From Bacillota bacterium (GTDB lineage Bacteria > Bacillota > Clostridia > Lachnospirales > Lachnospiraceae), in contig JAEYLX010000004.1 in NCBI GenBank assembly GCA_023407575.1, positions 1 through 7,184 of the forward strand: DNA of 7,184 bases, given 5' to 3'. The translations under genes were made by a program, and so were the position numbers. The notes under the pieces are model-generated. The model saw only the letters and a program-made list of their open reading frames with translations, was not told where the DNA came from and did not search any database. Positions 1 to 5,674 of the stretch are shown here, piece after piece (the first letter of the stretch is position 1; every line of letters begins with the position of its first letter).

Positions 1-395
1 TTGATTTTCCGTCCCTCTTCATCCACACATACACTTACAATGTGAATATGCGTATTGTACGTATCCCCGTGTTTGTAGGTAATGTATGGCTGCTTGCCAT
101 ATCCCATTTTCTGCATGTACATTTGTGCCAGTTCTGCCAGCTGTTTATCATCAAGTTTGTCCTCCGGTGCCGGACTGAGTGCGATGTGCAGGACAGGTTT
201 CTCCGTGTTCCTGTTTGCTAGCAGGTAATTTTCAAATGAGAGTAATGCAAGGCGCATGTCCTCGCTTGGTAGCCCCAGGCGGTCTGAAATCATCCGGTTG
301 CCGGAGAGTATTTCAGCCGTTCCTCTCTCCACTTTCTCATGGTTGTAATTCAGTGCCCCGTAGAGGCTGGCTCCATGACTTATTTTTGCAACCAT
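1..395 (-). CDS. mobB: MobB relaxase, N-terminal part (cut by window edge)
   Basis: This is the relaxase that nicks one strand at oriT, stays covalently attached and leads it into the recipient. Only the first 131 residues are present, because the gene runs off the left edge. It starts with MVAKISHGASLYGALNY (ATG at 395-393). The motif I-like segment includes Tyr12 and Tyr17, candidates for the nicking tyrosine. A metal-binding motif reads H109-G-D111 followed by H116-I-H118, matching the HxD...HxH motif III of MOBP-type relaxases (Relaxase family, PF03432). The start overlaps the mobA stop by 16 nt, so the two are probably translationally coupled. No strong ribosome binding site is visible, as is usual in Bacteroides. 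The family assignment is firm; the symbol follows CTnDOT/CTn341 usage. Confidence 0.92.
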   Translation of the reverse strand, partial: MVAKISHGASLYGALNYNHEKVERGTAEILSGNRMISDRLGLPSEDMRLALLSFENYLLANRNTEKPVLHIALSPAPEDKLDDKQLAELAQMYMQKMGYGKQPYITYKHGDTYNTHIHIVSVCVDEEGRKI

Positions 396-802
396 TTCTT
401 TTGGTATTCTTCGGTTAGCGCTATAGTTTTTTTAGTCAGTAGCATCAGTTCAAGTGTCATTTTCTCCAGTTTGTAAAGTAGCGACATCGCACGTTTTTCC
501 CCGAAATTGGTCTTGATGGCGCGTACGACCTGATTGTAGTTGTTACCGACAGCCTGGAATTGTTTGTGAAATTCCGTAAGGCGGATGTAGTAATCCATTG
601 TCGCCTTGTCGATTTTAACCACTTTGATTGTACCTCCGAAGATGGCTTTTTTAATGAAACGTGTTTTGTCTTTTGCTTCTGATGCTGTAACCAGCTTTTC
701 AAACCTCGTGTTCTCTCCGGCATTCAGGCGGAAGCTGTATTTGTAGTCCGCCGGATCGCTTTTGGGCTTTCTGCCTGTTTTCGCTCTCGCTTCTTCTTTC
801 AT
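380..802 (-). CDS. mobA: MobA, relaxosome accessory protein
   Basis: The product is a 140-residue basic protein of the MobA/MobC-like accessory class that helps the relaxase bind and bend oriT. After a Lys/Arg-rich N-terminus, residues about 20-56 have the pattern of a ribbon-helix-helix DNA-binding fold. The segment GNNYNQVVRAIK (86-97) is characteristic of relaxosome accessory proteins, and a helical, Leu-rich tail follows (104-140). The start at 802 is chosen because the only nearby upstream ATG in this frame runs into a stop after eight codons. It is the first gene of a minus-strand mob operon with mobB directly downstream, and it is probably transcribed from the promoter at 1077-1047 through a structured leader of about 240 nt. 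The assignment is by family resemblance and position. Confidence 0.88.
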   Translation of the reverse strand: MKEEARAKTGRKPKSDPADYKYSFRLNAGENTRFEKLVTASEAKDKTRFIKKAIFGGTIKVVKIDKATMDYYIRLTEFHKQFQAVGNNYNQVVRAIKTNFGEKRAMSLLYKLEKMTLELMLLTKKTIALTEEYQKKWLQK

Positions 803-883
803 ATTCTTTTGGGTATTGGGTCCATACTCTTTTTCTCATTAGAATTTCCGACTTTGGAGGAAATACCCCGACTGTCAGGTCGG

Positions 884-937
884 GCAAGTGGTTTTCGTCG
901 GACAGGACACTTCCTGTCGGACGAAAACACAACTTGC
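884..937. repeat. Large imperfect hairpin (22 bp in stem)
   Basis: The arms gttttcgtcggacagg (891-906) and cctgtcggacgaaaac (913-928) pair over 16 positions with a single G-G mismatch (900/919) and a 6-nt loop. The stem continues with gcaagt/acttgc (884-889/932-937) beyond a small asymmetric internal loop. There is no T-run on either side, so it is not an ordinary terminator. Its position in front of the mob operon makes a relaxosome binding site or an RNA control structure the likeliest roles. Confidence 0.75.
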
Positions 938-956
938 TATGTTCATTTGAACATAG
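937..956. repeat. Near-perfect palindrome, 9-bp arms
   Basis: ctatgttca and tgaacatag are separated by only two bases (946-947), giving a 20-bp palindrome suited to a dimeric DNA-binding protein or a tight RNA hairpin. On the minus strand the ATG at 954-952 of a three-codon reading frame (Met-Phe-Lys-stop) lies inside it. Confidence 0.7.
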
Positions 957-1046
957 AATCCTCCTTCGTCGGATTGCTGCGCGACGTTCACGGCGTGCTG
1001 TTGTCCGATGAAGCATGGTTTCCTCCATTGTCTTATTCCGACTTTG

Positions 1047-1077
1047 CAAAGTTATGAAGGACTAAATGCTTGTGAAA
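1047..1077 (-). promoter_or_regulatory. mobA promoter
   Basis: Read on the minus strand, TAACTTTG (1054-1047) is an exact match to the Bacteroides -7 consensus TAnnTTTG. It is preceded by TTTC (1077-1074), one base off the -33 TTTG, at the usual spacing of 19 bases. Transcription would begin near 1040 and enter the mobA leader. It is back-to-back with the tra promoter; the phased repeats of that promoter begin about 20 bp behind this -33 box, so one regulator could affect both directions. Confidence 0.65.
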
Positions 1078-1096
1078 TAGAAGTTTATGTGACAAG

Positions 1097-1171
1097 TGAT
1101 GACATCTGATGACATGTCATGTCAGGTGAAGCGGATTTTAGTTATTGTATCAAAAATCCGTTCTACTTTTG
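1097..1171 (+). promoter_or_regulatory. traA-operon promoter with phased repeats
   Basis: TACTTTTG (1164-1171) is an exact TAnnTTTG -7 element. No good -33 box lies at the normal spacing, which fits an activator-dependent promoter. Upstream are direct repeats with a 10-bp period: TGATGACATC (1097-1106) and TGATGACATG (1107-1116), followed by tcatgtcagg (1117-1126), which forms with its neighbour the perfect 12-bp palindrome atgacatgtcat (1109-1120). The second repeat starts 57 nt before the -7 element, exactly as in both traE promoters. In CTnDOT the excision proteins Xis2c, Xis2d and Exc are known to activate the tra promoter; that these repeats are their sites is inference. Confidence 0.6.
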
Positions 1172-1620
1172 GCGTGACGCAATGCAGTAAGGGACGGAAC
1201 GGTACGGTATAAAAAATGCTTTATCAATGCGGTGTCTATGGTAGTGGGACAATACTGTGTATCCCGGTTGAATGTGACGCCGGTCATGTATGGATACGGC
1301 ACCGTTCCGATGCAATGATACGTAGGCGTATCGATGTCATGAGGCAGCTTTTGTATAGATACAGTCGTGCATAACGAATATTGGCGTATGGCATCAAAGG
1401 TACATTCCGTTTTTAGTGTGACGCAAGGCTGCATGTATCGTATCGGTCCGGCACAAGAGAAGTCGTACTGATGTGGTGCAGACTGTGACGGTACAGTACT
1501 GTGTACCCCGGTTGGATGCGATACCGCCCATGTATGGAAACAGTGATACACAGCCGTATTCATGCTGCCGTACAGTATTGTGCGGCGTCACTTGATGTAA
1601 GGATACAGGCGAAAAGAAAA
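1148..1620. repeat. Two diverged ~240-nt direct repeats, traA leader
   Basis: This gene-free stretch consists of two related units offset by 244 nt, about 1148-1391 and 1392-1620. Aligned without gaps, 1171-1296 matches 1415-1540 at about two thirds of positions; the best-kept part is tactgtgtaNcccggttg at 1253-1270 and 1497-1514. Beyond that the second unit lacks roughly 15 nt. GTGACG recurs at 1174, 1274, 1418 and 1485, with an inverted copy (ggcgtcac) near 1582-1589. Small stems occur at 1352-1363 (tgtat/ataca) and about 1490-1507 (ggtaca/tgtacc). If transcription starts near 1178, all of it is untranslated traA leader. Minus-strand open frames here are repetitive, Cys/His/Thr-rich and unlike any protein I know. 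Confidence 0.6.
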
Positions 1621-1650
1621 TAAGTCATTAACCCTTAATTTCATGAAGTT

Positions 1651-2409
1651 ATGAAGAAGGAACCTTTATTTGTTGCCCTCAGCAATCAGAAGGGCGGAGT
1701 CGGTAAATCAACGTTAACCGTGTTGCTTGCCAGCTATTTCCATTACCATAAGGCAAAGAACGTGCTTGTGGTAGATTGTGACTATCCCCAGCACAGCATG
1801 ATGACTATGCGTGAATGGGACATAAAAAATGTGGAAAAGACCCCTCGTCTGCAAAGTTTGCTGGTTGAGCAGTTCGGGGATACGGGCAGAAAGGCCTACA
1901 ACATCCTGGCTTCCACGCCCGAACAGGCCAAGGAAACCGCCTATGGTTTTATAGACCGTTCCGATACCGAATATGACCTTGTCCTTTTGGACCTTCCCGG
2001 AACGGTCAATACCACAGGCGTTTTCCAGTCCATCATCAATATGGACTATGTTTTTACCCCGATCACCCAGGAGAGGATGGTCATGCAGAGCAGCATGTCA
2101 TTTGTCCTGTCGATCCGGGAATATCTGCTTCATCACAAGGGAGTCCCCTTGCGTGATATCCATATGTTCTGGAATAAAATGGACAAGCGCGTCTCCAGGG
2201 ACTTGTATGACGCTTATATGGAAATCATCCGTTCTTTGGGACTACCTGTATTGAATACGGTTCTTCCGGTTGCGGAGCGTTATAAAAAGGATGTCGGTTT
2301 GAACGGGCAGATATTCCGCAGCACCCTGTTTCCGCCTTCCGCCGCCGCTCTGAAAGGAAGCAACCTCGATTTGCTTGCCGCTGAAATGGAAACCATACTC
2401 GGACTTTAA
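1651..2409 (+). CDS. traA: TraA, ParA-family ATPase
   Basis: The product is a 252-residue deviant-Walker ATPase of the ParA/MinD group and the first gene of the transfer operon. The Walker A motif is KGGVGKST at 14-21, with the signature lysine at 14. The second motif is VDCDYPQ (41-47), a variant of the usual VDxDPQ. Walker B is VLLDLPG (111-117). A helical C-terminal half with PPSAAALKGSNLDLLAAEM (228-246) resembles TraA of Bacteroides conjugative transposons. It is cytoplasmic; its role in transfer is not well defined, though ParA-like proteins generally position DNA or complexes. The ATG at 1651 is used because the ATG at 1643 runs into a stop after three codons. A very long leader precedes it and the DUF3408 gene follows after 6 nt. 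Confidence 0.92.
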   Translation: MKKEPLFVALSNQKGGVGKSTLTVLLASYFHYHKAKNVLVVDCDYPQHSMMTMREWDIKNVEKTPRLQSLLVEQFGDTGRKAYNILASTPEQAKETAYGFIDRSDTEYDLVLLDLPGTVNTTGVFQSIINMDYVFTPITQERMVMQSSMSFVLSIREYLLHHKGVPLRDIHMFWNKMDKRVSRDLYDAYMEIIRSLGLPVLNTVLPVAERYKKDVGLNGQIFRSTLFPPSAAALKGSNLDLLAAEMETILGL

Positions 2410-2415
2410 CCGGAC

Positions 2416-2880
2416 ATGACTATGGCAAACAAGAACAGATCCGTCTATAATGTGGACGAGGACGCGCTCAAGCGTATGGTAGCCGGAGATACAACGGCCT
2501 TGGAAAAGATAAGGAAACCGGATGAACGGCCGGAAGAAGATGCCGGTGCCTCCGGAGTGTCGGAAGAAAAAGAAAAGAAACCGGATGCCTCCATTGAGAA
2601 GAAACCGTTCGCGGGGAAGAAAACACCGCGGGCATACGGCTTTGATGATTACCGGGAACAATTCCTGCAACAGAAACTGACGGGAGCCAGAAGACAGACT
2701 TATATACATGATTCACTGTATAAGGTCCTGGCCAGAGTGCTTCCGGTCATTGCACCGGAAATGTCTGTCCCCACATTTGTGAACAGTGTGCTGTCGGACC
2801 ATCTGAAAAGGTATCAGGATATAATTAACGGAATGTATAATCGGGAAGCGACCCAAAAACCGGTGGAATGGGAACTATAG
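2416..2880 (+). CDS. DUF3408 conjugal transfer protein (TraB/TraC-like)
   Basis: This 154-residue protein belongs to the DUF3408 group found after traA in Bacteroides conjugative transposons. Residues about 1-70 are charged and probably disordered, with alternating Glu and Lys runs. The conserved part is about 79-141: YREQFLQQKLTGARRQTYI, then helices ending SVPTFVNSVLSDHLKRYQDI, the typical C-terminal pattern of the family and compatible with a ribbon-helix-helix-like DNA-binding fold. The ATG at 2416 is taken; the one at 2422 (MANKNRSV) is equally possible. It lies 6 nt after traA and overlaps the next gene by 13 nt, so it is co-transcribed and probably coupled. No catalytic residues are visible. 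The family is sure; which tra letter applies is not. Confidence 0.82.
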   Translation: MTMANKNRSVYNVDEDALKRMVAGDTTALEKIRKPDERPEEDAGASGVSEEKEKKPDASIEKKPFAGKKTPRAYGFDDYREQFLQQKLTGARRQTYIHDSLYKVLARVLPVIAPEMSVPTFVNSVLSDHLKRYQDIINGMYNREATQKPVEWEL

Positions 2881-3542
2881 TTTATTTGTCGATACGCCTT
2901 GCCTGTGCCTGTTATATATTATATAAGGTATGTAGGCAGAAAAAGAAGATACGTGAAATTTGCGACCTGCTGTATGCGAAGTTACCTCCCGTAAAACAGA
3001 AAGAGCCGGAAAACGTCTTGTCGGAACCGGGCGGCGAATCCGGCGTCATGGGCAGCACCCGTTTTGTCTATCTGGATGAGGATGCCGGAAAGGGCGTTGC
3101 CCCCTATATGAGCCAGCCGTTGGAAACGGCTGCGGATTTTATAGGTGAGGAGGAAGATGTCGCTGAGGAAGAAGTGGAATGTAAATTACCGTTGGAGGAG
3201 ATGAGAATACTGAAAGAGGAACAGGAAGAACTGGACGGAACGTACCCGGTAGTGGATGCCGTCTCACAGGCCGTAACGCCTGATGATCTTGACAATGCCG
3301 GCAATGTATTGTTTAAACTGAATGATGCGGACAAGGATGAGGAGAAATCCCTTCGTGCGGCTCTTACCCTGCACACCATCCGGGAAACGGACCTGTTTGA
3401 GATTTTTTCCTCCCAGGTCGAGAATAAGAATGTCATCGACAGTCTGATGGGAAAATATCTGGACGGGAACGGGAACCCTCTGCCCGTGCGGAAAATAAAA
3501 TCTGTCGTACCTGTATCGGACGGTTGGAAGCAATATCTGTGA
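2868..3542 (+). CDS. TraD-like membrane-anchored conjugation protein
   Basis: The product has 224 residues. A single N-terminal hydrophobic helix (about residues 4-22) is followed by a Lys/Arg-rich stretch (23-29), which predicts a membrane anchor with the rest in the cytoplasm. The middle (about 90-125) is strongly acidic with many Glu residues, and the C-terminal third is a compact mixed domain ending SDGWKQYL. Size, position and topology fit the TraD protein (I believe DUF4122) of Bacteroides conjugative transposons; I recognise it by context more than by motif. It overlaps the DUF3408 gene by 13 nt and is the last gene before a strong terminator. No enzymatic motif is visible. Confidence 0.7.
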   Translation: MGTIVYLSIRLACACYILYKVCRQKKKIREICDLLYAKLPPVKQKEPENVLSEPGGESGVMGSTRFVYLDEDAGKGVAPYMSQPLETAADFIGEEEDVAEEEVECKLPLEEMRILKEEQEELDGTYPVVDAVSQAVTPDDLDNAGNVLFKLNDADKDEEKSLRAALTLHTIRETDLFEIFSSQVENKNVIDSLMGKYLDGNGNPLPVRKIKSVVPVSDGWKQYL

Positions 3543-3557
3543 CCTGTCGGGTATACC

Positions 3558-3604
3558 AAAAACGCATCCCGGAACAAATGCCGGGATGCGTTTTTATTTT
3601 TTTG
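3558..3604 (+). terminator. Strong intrinsic terminator after the traD-like gene
   Basis: The arms aaaaacgcatcccgg (3558-3572) and ccgggatgcgttttt (3581-3595) pair perfectly over 15 bp around an 8-nt loop. A T-rich tail follows on the plus strand to about 3604. On the minus strand the stem ends in five T residues, so it can also stop transcripts of the convergent nuclease gene, whose stop codon is about 23 nt away. It should end the traA transcript before traE. Confidence 0.9.
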
Positions 3605-3626
3605 TTTTCCTTACGGCTGTTTTCTT

Positions 3627-4634
3627 CTATTCCTTATTTCCGGACAATTCGTTGTTGATTAACTCTTTGATCTGTTTTTGTGGAATCAGGTAACTGTATT
3701 CGGAAACTCCGATCGGAGCCGTTGAGCCTTGCAAGGCCACTTCCACTTCCACATTGTTCCTGTCCGCACACAATATAATACCGATGGACGGGTTCTCGTC
3801 CGGCATCTTTACCTGTCTGTCCAACAGGTTCAGGTAAAAGTTCATTTTCCCCACATATTCAGGTTGGAATGAACCTATTTTTAATTCCAGCGCTATCAGG
3901 GACCGGGTACAGCGGTTGAAAAAGAGCATATCCACAAAATACTCCTTATCCTCCAGTACCAGGCGGTACTGGTTCCCGATAAAGCTGAACCCCTTTCCCA
4001 TTTCGAGCAGGAACGTTTTTATCTTGTCCACGAGCCTTCTTTCCAATTCCAGTTCCAGTATGGGTTTTGTGATTCCCAGGAATTCCAGATTATACCTGCT
4101 TTTCAACATTTCCTCCGCCTGTTCCTGTAAACATTCCGGCAGGGTTTCCTTGAAATTATGCAATTTGGGTTGTTCCTCCCTTGTTGAGAAAGCGTCCGCT
4201 TTGATATAATTCAGCAGCACATCCCTTGTCCAGCCCAGTTCCGTGCTCCTTGTCGCGTAAAAGTATATTTCTTCCGGGTTCTTGCACTTGCTCATTAACA
4301 ACAGGTTGTGTCCCCAAGGTAAAACTGCAACGCTCTGTTGCAGTTTCCGACTTTCCCCGCAATATCGTTCATAAAACCGTTTCATTTCCCAGAGGTTCCT
4401 CGAAGAAAAGCCCGTAGTTCCGGGAAATTCTTTCTGCAAATCAGAAGCAAGCATTTCCACCACCTGTGCTCCGTATCCTTTGCTCAAATGTTGTGCGGAC
4501 AGTTCCTTGCCGATGTTCCAATATAATTCCATTGTTGCATTGGTTATCTTGCGTGCAACCTGGATTCTTGAACTTTTGATTTCTGCAACGATGCGCTGCA
4601 GAATCTGTTTATAATCATGTTGAACTGTTTCCAT
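3627..4634 (-). CDS. YhcG/DUF1016-family PD-(D/E)XK nuclease
   Basis: The product is a 335-residue protein of full family length. Residues about 8-165 match the DUF1016 N-terminal domain (KITNATMELYWNIGKELS, then GFSSRNLWEMKRFYERY and LPWGHNLLLMSK). Residues about 180-325 are the YhcG nuclease domain (PF06250), with a PD-(D/E)XK core: Asp235 in EYFVDMLFF, then Glu250 and Lys252 in IALELKIG, and Gln257. The catalytic set is intact. Such proteins are predicted DNA nucleases often found beside restriction systems and mobile elements; the physiological role is unproven. It lies on the strand opposite to tra, between traD-like and traE, and so interrupts the operon. Upstream on the minus strand is a possible -7 element TATCTTCG (4664-4657) and a short AGGAT before the ATG. 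Confidence 0.9.
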   Translation of the reverse strand: METVQHDYKQILQRIVAEIKSSRIQVARKITNATMELYWNIGKELSAQHLSKGYGAQVVEMLASDLQKEFPGTTGFSSRNLWEMKRFYERYCGESRKLQQSVAVLPWGHNLLLMSKCKNPEEIYFYATRSTELGWTRDVLLNYIKADAFSTREEQPKLHNFKETLPECLQEQAEEMLKSRYNLEFLGITKPILELELERRLVDKIKTFLLEMGKGFSFIGNQYRLVLEDKEYFVDMLFFNRCTRSLIALELKIGSFQPEYVGKMNFYLNLLDRQVKMPDENPSIGIILCADRNNVEVEVALQGSTAPIGVSEYSYLIPQKQIKELINNELSGNKE

Positions 4635-4934
4635 TATCCTGTCAGTTTATTTGCCACGAAGATAGCAATAATATTCCGGAAAACATGGAATTGTCCTTTC
4701 TTCATAATGTTTCATTGGCATTTCTTCGCTTCTGTTCTTTTGATGGAAAACCGGCTGTTGTAAACGTTTTTTTTGTTTTACGCTTAAGGAAGAAACTTCT
4801 TATAAGCTTTGATGCTGTTAATGGAGAATTGACAAGCTCCGGAATTAAATTGCTTTTATCAATAGGTTCTCTGGCAGATATTAACAGGCTTGTTTCTCTT
4901 TCAATCGGGCTGAAAGACGACTGCGCTTTGCAAG
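4635..4934. other. Intergenic region without a convincing gene
   Basis: Between the nuclease start and the traE promoter lie about 300 nt that are more AT-rich than the flanking genes. The first part should carry the nuclease promoter (possible -7 element at 4664-4657, minus strand). From 4685 a plus-strand frame stays open, and a minus-strand frame is open from 4953 to 4702, but neither product resembles a known family. The plus frame only remains open by running out of frame through traE into traF. A decayed gene or the remnant of an insertion cannot be excluded. Confidence 0.4.
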
Positions 4935-5009
4935 ATATGACATCTGCTGACATTTGTTGCCACCTGATGAAATGTTTGTATCATGGTCTTTTGTCCCCTC
5001 CTATATTTG
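4935..5009 (+). promoter_or_regulatory. Promoter of traE copy 1 with phased repeats
   Basis: TATATTTG (5002-5009) is an exact TAnnTTTG -7 element, 43 nt before the traE start codon. Upstream are four 10-bp-phased units: atatgacatc (4935), tgctgacatt (4945), tgttgccacc (4955) and tgatgaaatg (4965). The unit at 4945 starts 57 nt before the -7 element, as in the traA promoter. The nearest TTTG (4975-4978) is 23 nt from the -7 element, too far for a good -33 box, again suggesting activation. A promoter is needed here because of the terminator at 3558 and the reversed nuclease gene. Confidence 0.6.
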
Positions 5010-5391
5010 CGTTCGAATTCAAATTTATGTCTCACCTTAAACGATTCTACAATGAGAAAGAGAATCCTTTTTTCAGTGCTTTTCGCGTTTTTCGCGGCCG
5101 GCTCTTTTGCGCAGGGGCAGGGGCTTGCTGGCATCAACGAAGCCACGGGCATGCTGACCTCGTATTTCGATCCGGCAACCAAACTGTGCTATGCCATCGG
5201 CGCGGTGCTTGGGCTGGTCGGGGGTATCAAGACCTACAGCAAGTTTTCAAGCGGCGATCCCGATACCAGCAAGACGGCGGCCAGCTGGTTTTTCGCCTGT
5301 ATATTTTTGATTGTGGCCGCCACTATCCTGCGTTCCTTCTTTCTCTAGAGGCTATGGAATACGAGATAAACAAAGGCGCGGGTAATCCTTT
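5002..5391 (+). repeat. Direct repeat, copy 1 (traE-traF block)
   Basis: This is the first copy of a direct repeat whose second copy is at 6795-7184, at a constant offset of 1793 nt. By eye there are 8 differences in 390 nt (about 98% identity) and no gaps. The window ends inside copy 2, so the true right boundary is not seen. Similarity continues upstream (4940-5001 against 6733-6794) in register but only at about 74%. Confidence 0.95.
5052..5348 (+). CDS. traE: TraE (DUF4134), pilin-like membrane protein, copy 1
   Basis: This is a 98-residue protein of the DUF4134 family, equivalent in size and layout to the VirB2/TrbC pilin-like subunits of type IV secretion. Residues 1-20 form a signal peptide (MRKRILFSVLFAFFAAGSFA) with likely cleavage before QGQG. 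Two hydrophobic segments follow, at about 45-59 and 77-96, separated by a polar loop (60-75). The mature protein would be a small double-spanning inner-membrane or pilus component. The ATG at 5052 is chosen because the signal peptide begins there, although the frame is open further upstream. traF follows after 5 nt. It differs from copy 2 by one residue, Gly33 instead of Ser33. Confidence 0.9.
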   Translation: MRKRILFSVLFAFFAAGSFAQGQGLAGINEATGMLTSYFDPATKLCYAIGAVLGLVGGIKTYSKFSSGDPDTSKTAASWFFACIFLIVAATILRSFFL

Positions 5392-5674
5392 GGAGTTCAA
5401 GGGCCTGAAATCACAGTACCTTTTTATTTTTGCGGGCGGGCTTGTCGCGGTGCTGCTTGTGGTGGTCATTCTTTATATAGCCGGTGTGAACCAGTGGATA
5501 TGCATTCCTTTCGGACTCCTGTCCGGTTCGCTGCTGGTCTGGCTGACCTTTCGCCTGAATGCCCGGTATGGTGAACACGGCCTTATGAAGCTGCTGTCGG
5601 GGAAACGCCATCCTCGTTATCTGATTCACCGCAGGAGATTATTCCGATTACTGACCAAAAGAAGAAATAAATGA
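5354..5674 (+). CDS. traF: TraF (DUF4133) membrane protein, copy 1
   Basis: This 106-residue protein belongs to the DUF4133 family, comparable to VirB3/TrbD, small membrane partners of the VirB4 ATPase in type IV secretion. A polar N-terminus (MEYEINKGAGNPLEFKGLKS) is followed by two transmembrane helices, about 22-44 and 47-68, and a basic cytoplasmic tail (85-106) rich in Arg and Lys. The gene begins 5 nt after traE and its TGA overlaps the ATG of the next small frame (ATGA, 5671-5674), the kind of coupling expected between traF and traG. The frame is open further upstream through traE, but only out of the traE frame, so the ATG at 5354 is used. Confidence 0.9.
   Translation: MEYEINKGAGNPLEFKGLKSQYLFIFAGGLVAVLLVVVILYIAGVNQWICIPFGLLSGSLLVWLTFRLNARYGEHGLMKLLSGKRHPRYLIHRRRLFRLLTKRRNK

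Larger units (their letters stand above)
803..1046 (-). promoter_or_regulatory. Structured mobA leader, candidate oriT region
   Basis: No known gene lies in this stretch between mobA and its promoter. It holds several strong inverted repeats: stems at 867-872/879-884, 884-906/913-937, and 937-945/948-956, plus a longer-range pair 961-970/1004-1013. Read as minus-strand RNA it also contains two strong Shine-Dalgarno sequences (1026-1022 and 966-960) and a matching anti-Shine-Dalgarno stretch (863-856). An 11-nt direct repeat (ttccgactttg) sits at 846-856 and 1036-1046, near both ends. In related Bacteroides elements oriT lies just upstream of mobA, so this is the most likely place for it, but no nic site can be read from the sequence alone. 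Confidence 0.5.

Noticed and set aside
699..1049. A 116-codon minus-strand frame overlapping the start of mobA
   Set aside because: It needs a TTG start for full length, its last ~100 nt lie in mobA out of frame, and it resembles no known protein. A shorter version from the ATG at 1016 has a strong SD and is kept only as a possible leader ORF in the findings.
809..1057. A plus-strand frame of 82 codons through the mobA leader
   Set aside because: It covers hairpins and the mobA promoter on the opposite strand, has no family resemblance and no ribosome binding site.
1097..1126. Possible CRISPR-like or satellite array
   Set aside because: The units are only 10 bp with no spacers and occur two to four times; they fit an operator next to a promoter.
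1150..1563. A 137-codon minus-strand frame (and an overlapping one at 1394-1591)
   Set aside because: The products are rich in Cys, His, Thr and Tyr and match each other only because they read the two DNA repeats in different frames; no recognised family and no good start signal.
4685..5674. A 329-codon plus-strand frame spanning the gap, traE and traF
   Set aside because: It is open only because it reads traE out of frame; its last 106 codons are traF. TraE in its own frame has a clear signal peptide and family match, so the long frame is a coincidence.
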